Of a stretch of DNA of 35,045 nt, positions 30,904-35,045 are shown piece by piece (position 1 is the first letter of the stretch; each line of letters begins with the position of its first letter). A program made the translations under genes and the position numbers. The stretch lies in contig JAFRBX010000029.1 of the NCBI GenBank assembly GCA_017404665.1, forward strand, positions 1 through 35,045, given 5' to 3'. The notes beneath the pieces are model-generated. The model ran no database searches. It was not told where the DNA came from and worked only from the letters and a program-made list of their open reading frames with translations. Source of the stretch: Ruminococcus sp. (GTDB taxonomy: Bacteria > Bacillota > Clostridia > Oscillospirales > Acutalibacteraceae).

Positions 30904-31344
30904 GTGATTATTATCAATAATTATGATAACATCAAACTCGATAATCAACTCTGCTTTCCGCTGTATGCCTGCGCGAAAGAGGTTGTCAGACAGTATCGCA
31001 AGCCTCTTGCGTCTCTGAACCTGACCTATACGCAGTACATCGTGATGATGGTGCTGTGGGAGTTCGGCGGTATGACCGAGGGCGAGCTGGGTAAAAAGGT
31101 GCGCCTCGATTCCGGTACGCTCGCACCGCTGTTAAAGCGGCTCGAAAAGCAGGGTTATATCGACCGCACCCGCCCCGCATATAACGAAAACAAGCTGATG
31201 ATCTCGCTCACCGAGCAGGGCGAAGCGTTGAAGGAACAGGCGGTATCCGTACCGCAAATGATGGACGGATGCATTCCGCTTTCAAGCGAAGAATTATCCG
31301 TGCTAAAAAAACTGCTGGACAAAGCACTTGTCAATATGGCATAA
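30904..31344 (+). CDS. MarR family transcriptional regulator
   Basis: The protein (up to 146 residues) has the MarR winged helix: [43 protein letters not shown] (recognition helix) and YIDRTRP with the wing. The Cys in [15 protein letters not shown] is in the position of the redox-sensing cysteine of the OhrR class. The start is uncertain: GTG 30904 overlaps the GAGGTG site (30901-30906), whereas the site would best serve ATT 30910 or ATC 30913. It lies 31 bases before the MBL-rubredoxin gene and may control it. Confidence 0.85.
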   Translation: MIIINNYDNIKLDNQLCFPLYACAKEVVRQYRKPLASLNLTYTQYIVMMVLWEFGGMTEGELGKKVRLDSGTLAPLLKRLEKQGYIDRTRPAYNENKLMISLTEQGEALKEQAVSVPQMMDGCIPLSSEELSVLKKLLDKALVNMA

Positions 31345-31375
31345 TAGGCGTAACAGGATAAAAGGAGGCTTTGCT

Positions 31376-32317
31376 ATGATTATTAAAGCAGTAAAATTCA
31401 GAAAAGACGGATTCTATTCCCAGCCCTTCGCATTTGGCGGCGAAGAAGGCGTGGAGAAATTTGATAAGGATATCCGCTACCGCGGCAGCCTGCAAAATTA
31501 CCTGATCGATACAGGCGATGAGGTTATTTTGGTTGACACAGGCTTGCCTGCGGGTACGCCCGAAGAAGTACCCGATGAAAACAGTATACTGTACACGGGT
31601 AAGGATATTTGCTCATATATGGAAGCACTCGCAAACCTTGGCTATAAGCCTGATCAGGTAACGAAGATTTTGCTCACACACAAGCACAACGACCATTCAG
31701 GCGAGCTGAAATCTTTCCCGAACGCAAAGATATATGTAAATGAAGATGAATTGAACGCGGCTGAATTGCAGGGAATCCCGAATATTGTTCCCGTAAAGTT
31801 CACCGACGGCGCGTACTATAATTTCCCCGAGAGCCAAAAGATCATCGACGGCGTGTATCTCATCAAAGCAAAAGGTCACACCAACGGCAATAGCCTTGTT
31901 GTCGCCGAAAAAGACGGTCTGTTCTATATGTTTGAGGCTGACATTACCTATGTTGACGAAGCGCTGTATGAGAACAAGCTATCGGTCGTATTTGACGACC
32001 TTCCCGCTGCGCGTGAAACACTCGACCGTGTGCGTGAGTTTGTCAGCAAGAACCCGACCGTGTACTGCGGTACTCATACGCCGCAGGGCTATGAAAACCT
32101 CGAAGCCAATCGCGTAATGGATCTGGACAACCCTGTGAAAACGATCTTTGAAGAATATGACTTTACCGCACAGGAATCCACCGGGATCTATGTCTGCTCC
32201 ATCTGCGGATATGTCTACGATCCCGCCGAACATGACGGAGTTGCCTTTGAGGATTTACCCGACGACTGGCGCTGCCCGCGCTGCAAACAGCCAAAGGAAA
32301 AGTTTAATAAGGCATAA
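31376..32317 (+). CDS. Metallo-beta-lactamase fold hydrolase fused to rubredoxin
   Basis: The 313-residue protein has an MBL domain (1-255) with THKHNDH (His102, His104, Asp106, His107) and later metal-ligand candidates at AKGHTNG and YCGTHTP. A C-terminal rubredoxin (269-313) follows, with Cys274, Cys277, Cys300 and Cys303 in CSICGY and CPRCKQ. The fused rubredoxin argues for electron transfer, as in flavodiiron-related systems, but the flavodoxin domain of a true flavodiiron protein is absent; a flavodoxin-like gene lies 72 bases downstream. AAAGGAGG precedes ATG 31376. It probably takes part in oxygen, peroxide or NO defence. Confidence 0.85.
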   Translation: MIIKAVKFRKDGFYSQPFAFGGEEGVEKFDKDIRYRGSLQNYLIDTGDEVILVDTGLPAGTPEEVPDENSILYTGKDICSYMEALANLGYKPDQVTKILLTHKHNDHSGELKSFPNAKIYVNEDELNAAELQGIPNIVPVKFTDGAYYNFPESQKIIDGVYLIKAKGHTNGNSLVVAEKDGLFYMFEADITYVDEALYENKLSVVFDDLPAARETLDRVREFVSKNPTVYCGTHTPQGYENLEANRVMDLDNPVKTIFEEYDFTAQESTGIYVCSICGYVYDPAEHDGVAFEDLPDDWRCPRCKQPKEKFNKA

Positions 32318-32389
32318 GGAAGATATAATAATTCGAAAACGATGCTGAATAAATGATGAAAATAAATGAATCAAACACAGGTAAAGAAT

Positions 32390-32929
32390 ATGAGTAAAAA
32401 AGTTTTGATTTTATCCGGCAGCCCGCGTAAGGGCGGCAACTCCGACATCCTCTGCGACGAGTTCATGCGCGGAGCAGTTGAATCAGGAAACGAGGTCGAG
32501 AAGATCCGTGTAGCAAAGAAGAAGATCGGCTATTGCAGCGGATGCTATTACTGTCAAAAATCCGGCGGCGTCTGCGCTAAGAAGGACGATATGCCTGAGC
32601 TGCTGCAGAAGATGATTGACGCTGATGTGATCGTGCTTGCAAGCCCCGTCTACTTCTATTCCATCGACGCGCAGCTCAAGGCAGTCATCGACCGCACTGT
32701 CGCCCGTTGGACAGAGGTCAGGGACAAGGAGTTCTACTACATCGTCACCTGCGCCGACGAGGAGCGTGAGTCTCAGGAGCGCACGATCGAGTGCTTCCGC
32801 GGTTATGCCGACTGCGTGGAGGGTGCAAAGGAGATGGGAATTATCTACGGCACCGGCGTTTATCAAAAGGGCGAGATCGAAAGCACCCCCGCCTTCGCCG
32901 AGGCGTATGAAATGGGGAAATCGGTTTAA
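32390..32929 (+). CDS. Flavodoxin-like NAD(P)H-dependent oxidoreductase
   Basis: The 179-residue FMN protein has the phosphate-binding loop GSPRKGGNSD (residues 11-20), the cysteine pair of the iron-sulfur flavoprotein-like class (YCSGCYYCQKSGGVCAKKDDM) and the FMN loop ASPVYFYSIDAQLKAVIDR. ATG 32390 is preferred over ATG 32366. It lies after the MBL-rubredoxin gene and could supply electrons to that rubredoxin. Cys spacing CxxCxxC...C may bind a cluster or form a redox disulfide. Confidence 0.85.
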   Translation: MSKKVLILSGSPRKGGNSDILCDEFMRGAVESGNEVEKIRVAKKKIGYCSGCYYCQKSGGVCAKKDDMPELLQKMIDADVIVLASPVYFYSIDAQLKAVIDRTVARWTEVRDKEFYYIVTCADEERESQERTIECFRGYADCVEGAKEMGIIYGTGVYQKGEIESTPAFAEAYEMGKSV

Positions 32930-33193
32930 CGAGACAGACTGTAACGAATCACCCGAAGAGCTGGCAAGAATAATCGCGCGGTGTGTGATACCGGATGAAA
33001 CCGATAAACTTTATGACAAATAAGGCAAAACAACCAATAGCAATTATCGATAAAGTAAATCGATTATTATCGAGCCCTTTATACTGTTGTAACCATTCGA
33101 AAACCATATAGAACGAGAAAACATGACAAAACACCGGATGAATTAACAGCACTGTTATCCAACGGCAACGTCACAATCACGATCACGTACTGA
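32930..33193 (+). pseudogene. Coding-like fragments of unrecognised gene(s)
   Basis: The 32930-33217 gap is not neutral. 32932-33023 in one frame reads NETDCNESPEELARIIARCV..., ending at TAA. 33059-33193 in another frame reads IDYYRALYTVVTIRKPYRTR and then PDELTALLSNGNVTITITY before TGA. Neither has a start codon or ribosome site. Both look like C-terminal ends of decayed genes, the second vaguely like the end of a recombinase. Identity not known. Confidence 0.3.
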
Positions 33194-33217
33194 TATTAAA
33201 ATGGAGGTAAAAGACAT

Positions 33218-34201
33218 ATGAAAAAAGAAATTCTCACATTAACTCAGGAATGGGACAAGACCTTCCCGAAAAGTGATATTGTCAATCACAGCAAGATCAC
33301 TTTTGTTAACCATTTCGGGATCACGCTTGCGGCGGATATGTATGTTCCAAAGGATGCAGAGGGCAAGCTGCCGGCGATCGCTGTTTGCGGACCATTCGGC
33401 GCCTGCAAGGAGCAGGCATCGGGACTGTATGCTCAGACGATGGCGGAGCGCGGCTTTCTGACCATCGCGTTCGATCCCTCCTTTACCGGAGAAAGCGGCG
33501 GTTACCCCAGAGCGATGCACTCGCCCGATATTGATGTAGAGGATTATCAGGCGGCGGTGGATTATCTCTCCTGCCGTGATGATGTCGATCCCGACCGTAT
33601 CGGTATCATCGGTATCTGCGGCTGGGGCGGTATGGCGTTACAGACCGCCTGTATTGATACGAGGATCAAGGCGACCGTGACCTCCACCATGTACGATATG
33701 TCCCGTGTCGCAGGCAACGGCTATTTTGATGCGAACGACAGCAAGGCGGAGCGCAAAGCTATGAGAGAAGCCGTCAACAAACAGCGCACAGAGGATTACA
33801 GAAACGGCACTTATGCCCGCGCCGGCGGCGTAGTTGATCCGCTCCCCGAGGATGCGCCGTTCTTTGTCAAGGATTACTATGACTACTATAAGACCGAGCG
33901 CGGTTATCATCCCCGTTCTCTCAACTCCAACGATGGATGGACTGTCAACACTCAGACCTCGCTGATGAACACCCGACTGTTCACCTATGCCGGTGAGATC
34001 GACAGCGCGGTGCTGATGATCCACGGCGAGAAAGCGCATTCCTGCTATCTCAGCGAGGATACCTTCAAACTCCTAAAGGGTGATAACAAGGAGCTGTACA
34101 TCATCCCCGACGCGGTACACACCGACCTCTATGACGGCGGCGGTAAGAACGCGATCCCGTTCGATAAGCTCGAAGCCTTCTTCAATGAATATTTAAAATA
34201 A
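33218..34201 (+). CDS. Alpha/beta hydrolase family protein
   Basis: The 327-residue protein has the alpha/beta hydrolase layout: AVCGPFGACKEQASGLYAQT (oxyanion region), FDPSFTGESGG, DRIGIIGICGWGGMALQTAC (nucleophile elbow), a lid region, and late Asp (EIDSAVLMIHGEKAHSCY) and His (PDAVHTDLYD). At the elbow the residue in the usual serine place (CxSxG) is Trp136, and Cys134 is nearby, so a classical Ser triad is not visible. GGAGG at 33202-33206 precedes the ATG. It ends 3 bases from a convergent dockerin fragment. Confidence 0.78.
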   Translation: MKKEILTLTQEWDKTFPKSDIVNHSKITFVNHFGITLAADMYVPKDAEGKLPAIAVCGPFGACKEQASGLYAQTMAERGFLTIAFDPSFTGESGGYPRAMHSPDIDVEDYQAAVDYLSCRDDVDPDRIGIIGICGWGGMALQTACIDTRIKATVTSTMYDMSRVAGNGYFDANDSKAERKAMREAVNKQRTEDYRNGTYARAGGVVDPLPEDAPFFVKDYYDYYKTERGYHPRSLNSNDGWTVNTQTSLMNTRLFTYAGEIDSAVLMIHGEKAHSCYLSEDTFKLLKGDNKELYIIPDAVHTDLYDGGGKNAIPFDKLEAFFNEYLK

Positions 34202-34204
34202 TAA

Positions 34205-34402
34205 TCAACAGTGAAAAGCATCATCAATCTCAATTATCTGTGCCACATCGCGCTGGATTCTTGTTGCGTCGGTGATACAGACCTCTCCGTCTCCGTCAGC
34301 ATCACCGAGTATCATGGATGATGCCATGATCGGGACTACAAAGACAGATGACGCGATCGCAATCATTAAAACAAATACAAATAACAGTTTAACCGCTTTC
34401 AT
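34205..34402 (-). CDS. Short secreted protein with a single dockerin repeat (possibly truncated)
   Basis: The 65-residue product has a signal sequence (1-28) followed by one dockerin repeat, GDADGDGEVCITDATRIQRDVAQI. Full dockerins need two. It ends EIDDAFHC just before the second repeat would start, where the stop lies 3 bases from the hydrolase gene end. This suggests truncation by the event that placed the 33-34 kb segment here. AAAGGAG precedes the start. The upstream 34403-34596 gap shows no gene. Confidence 0.6.
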   Translation of the reverse strand: MKAVKLLFVFVLMIAIASSVFVVPIMASSMILGDADGDGEVCITDATRIQRDVAQIIEIDDAFHC

Positions 34403-34596
34403 AATAGGTTATCTCCTTTACCGGTTTGGTGTATATTAACTTAGGTTAGAGGGCATCGCAAGTAGAAATATCGACTCAGAAACTGTGTATTATGGTGGGG
34501 TAAAAACTACCGCGCATTAACAAAGACTACAGTTTTCCGAGAAAGGATATGAACAAGAAATGTCGATTTTATTGTAACTTTTAGAAGCGCTGCCTT

Positions 34597-34809
34597 ATGG
34601 CAGTAAACCGTAAAGTAATAAACAAAGCAGACCTGATGGGATTACCGCCATCCCCGGAAACCAAAAGCGGAGTTCCCAAATATGAGCTTGAAGCTTTAGC
34701 CAGAGCCTTCCTGCCGGATATCATAGCCTTCTATGAAAGTGAAGAGGGACAGAGAAAGTTCCGGGAATGGAAACAGGAAGAAGAACGGGATAAAGCAGGA
34801 AAGCAATAA
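34597..34809 (+). CDS. Small hypothetical protein
   Basis: The 70-residue product is highly charged: LMGLPPSPETKSGVPKYELE, LARAFLPDIIAFYESEEGQ and a helical, Lys/Glu-rich end. Coding character looks plausible, but there is no good ribosome site before ATG 34597. I do not recognise it. It adjoins an IS630-like transposase end and may be an associated or passenger ORF. Confidence 0.45.
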   Translation: MAVNRKVINKADLMGLPPSPETKSGVPKYELEALARAFLPDIIAFYESEEGQRKFREWKQEEERDKAGKQ

Positions 34810-34824
34810 ATAGAGAAAAGAAAA

Positions 34825-34857
34825 TAGGCAGGGAGCAAATATGAAGCTCCCTGCCTA
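34825..34857 (-). terminator. Terminator of the right-edge transposase
   Basis: TAGGCAGGGAGC (34825-34836) and GCTCCCTGCCTA (34846-34857) form a perfect 12-bp stem. On the minus strand it is followed by TTTTCTTTTC, so it fits the transcript entering from the right edge. Confidence 0.7.
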
Positions 34858-34916
34858 TAAAACTATGTAGACTTGTAAAAAGCAACAAACCCGAAACAAT
34901 CACCTAATACTAAGTA

Positions 34917-35045
34917 TCAATTAAATGCTTTAACAATCCAGTCTCTTGCAGTAATGCTCTTAATGGTTTCAGGGGAAATAATGCGGATGGTATCACACAA
35001 GCGATCAACGACTTTGTTGAGAGTCTGAAAGATCTCGTTTCTGAA
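34917..35045 (-). mobile_element. C-terminal end of an IS630-like transposase (partial)
   Basis: On the minus strand 42 codons run from the window edge to TGA at 34919-34917. The text reads FRNEIFQTLNKVVDRLC, then SPETIKSITARDWIVKAFN. The closing SITARDWI pattern after a helix with VVDRLCDTI matches the end of IS630-family DDE transposases. The catalytic residues and the far end of the element lie outside the window. The nearer IS end should lie just beyond the terminator, but no inverted repeat can be confirmed with only one side visible. Confidence 0.6.

Overview
The window looks like chromosomal DNA of a gut-type clostridial Firmicute, most likely a Ruminococcus-like member of the Oscillospiraceae. 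The reasons are GC-rich coding sequence with GGAGG-type ribosome sites, TTGACA/TATAAT promoters, the GGGtGRT protein with its Fe-S scaffold partner, dockerin-containing secreted proteins, and the palindromic intergenic repeats common in these genomes. No rRNA, tRNA or CRISPR array was seen.

Layout. (1) 1-2.6 kb: a divergent gene start, an operator array, the Fe-S scaffold/GGGtGRT gene pair and a C-GCAxxG-C-C protein. (2) 2.9-6.8 kb: zinc-ribbon membrane protein, TPM protein, metallophosphoesterase and a YihY/BrkB membrane protein. (3) 6.9-11.4 kb: a retron-centred accessory locus. It holds a divergent PD-(D/E)XK nuclease gene, a promoter, a retron ncRNA with near-perfect a1/a2 inverted repeats, a retron reverse transcriptase, a WYL regulator, and an unrecognised gene that seems to start at ATA. 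(4) 11.4-15.1 kb: sulfur and Fe-S metabolism. Cysteine desulfurase-IscU and O-acetylhomoserine sulfhydrylase are driven by two promoters carrying the same Rrf2-like operator, and the second has a Met/Cys-rich leader peptide with an attenuator-like fold. (5) 15.3-16.7 kb: thioredoxin, acylphosphatase and an ICMT-like methyltransferase. (6) 16.8-18.9 kb, minus strand: an MFS-like transporter and three small membrane proteins, two of which share an N-terminal PADAVxPP motif. (7) 19.4-23.6 kb: an ECF sigma factor, a putative anti-sigma membrane protein and a large secreted dockerin/FN3-like protein. (8) 23.8-26.1 kb: DUF2156 and GNAT enzymes and a RipA-like membrane protein. (9) 26.1-29.5 kb: a patchwork of repeats and gene fragments (DUF4417/PAS chimera, truncated HD protein) between a Crp/Fnr regulator with a bicupin target and an SfsA-like gene. 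(10) 29.5-34.2 kb: redox and stress genes, namely TetR, ferritin-like, wHTH, MarR, MBL-rubredoxin, flavodoxin-like oxidoreductase and alpha/beta hydrolase. (11) The right edge has a one-repeat dockerin orphan, a small ORF and the end of an IS630-like transposase.

The strongest candidate for an undescribed system is the retron locus at 8.2-11.4 kb. The ncRNA boundaries can be read directly from the sequence, and the RT has the retron-specific NAxxH and VTG motifs. The partner genes (WYL regulator, an unknown protein with an apparent AUA start, divergent PD-(D/E)XK nuclease) do not match a retron architecture I can name with confidence. A second candidate is the leader-peptide attenuator upstream of the sulfhydrylase gene.
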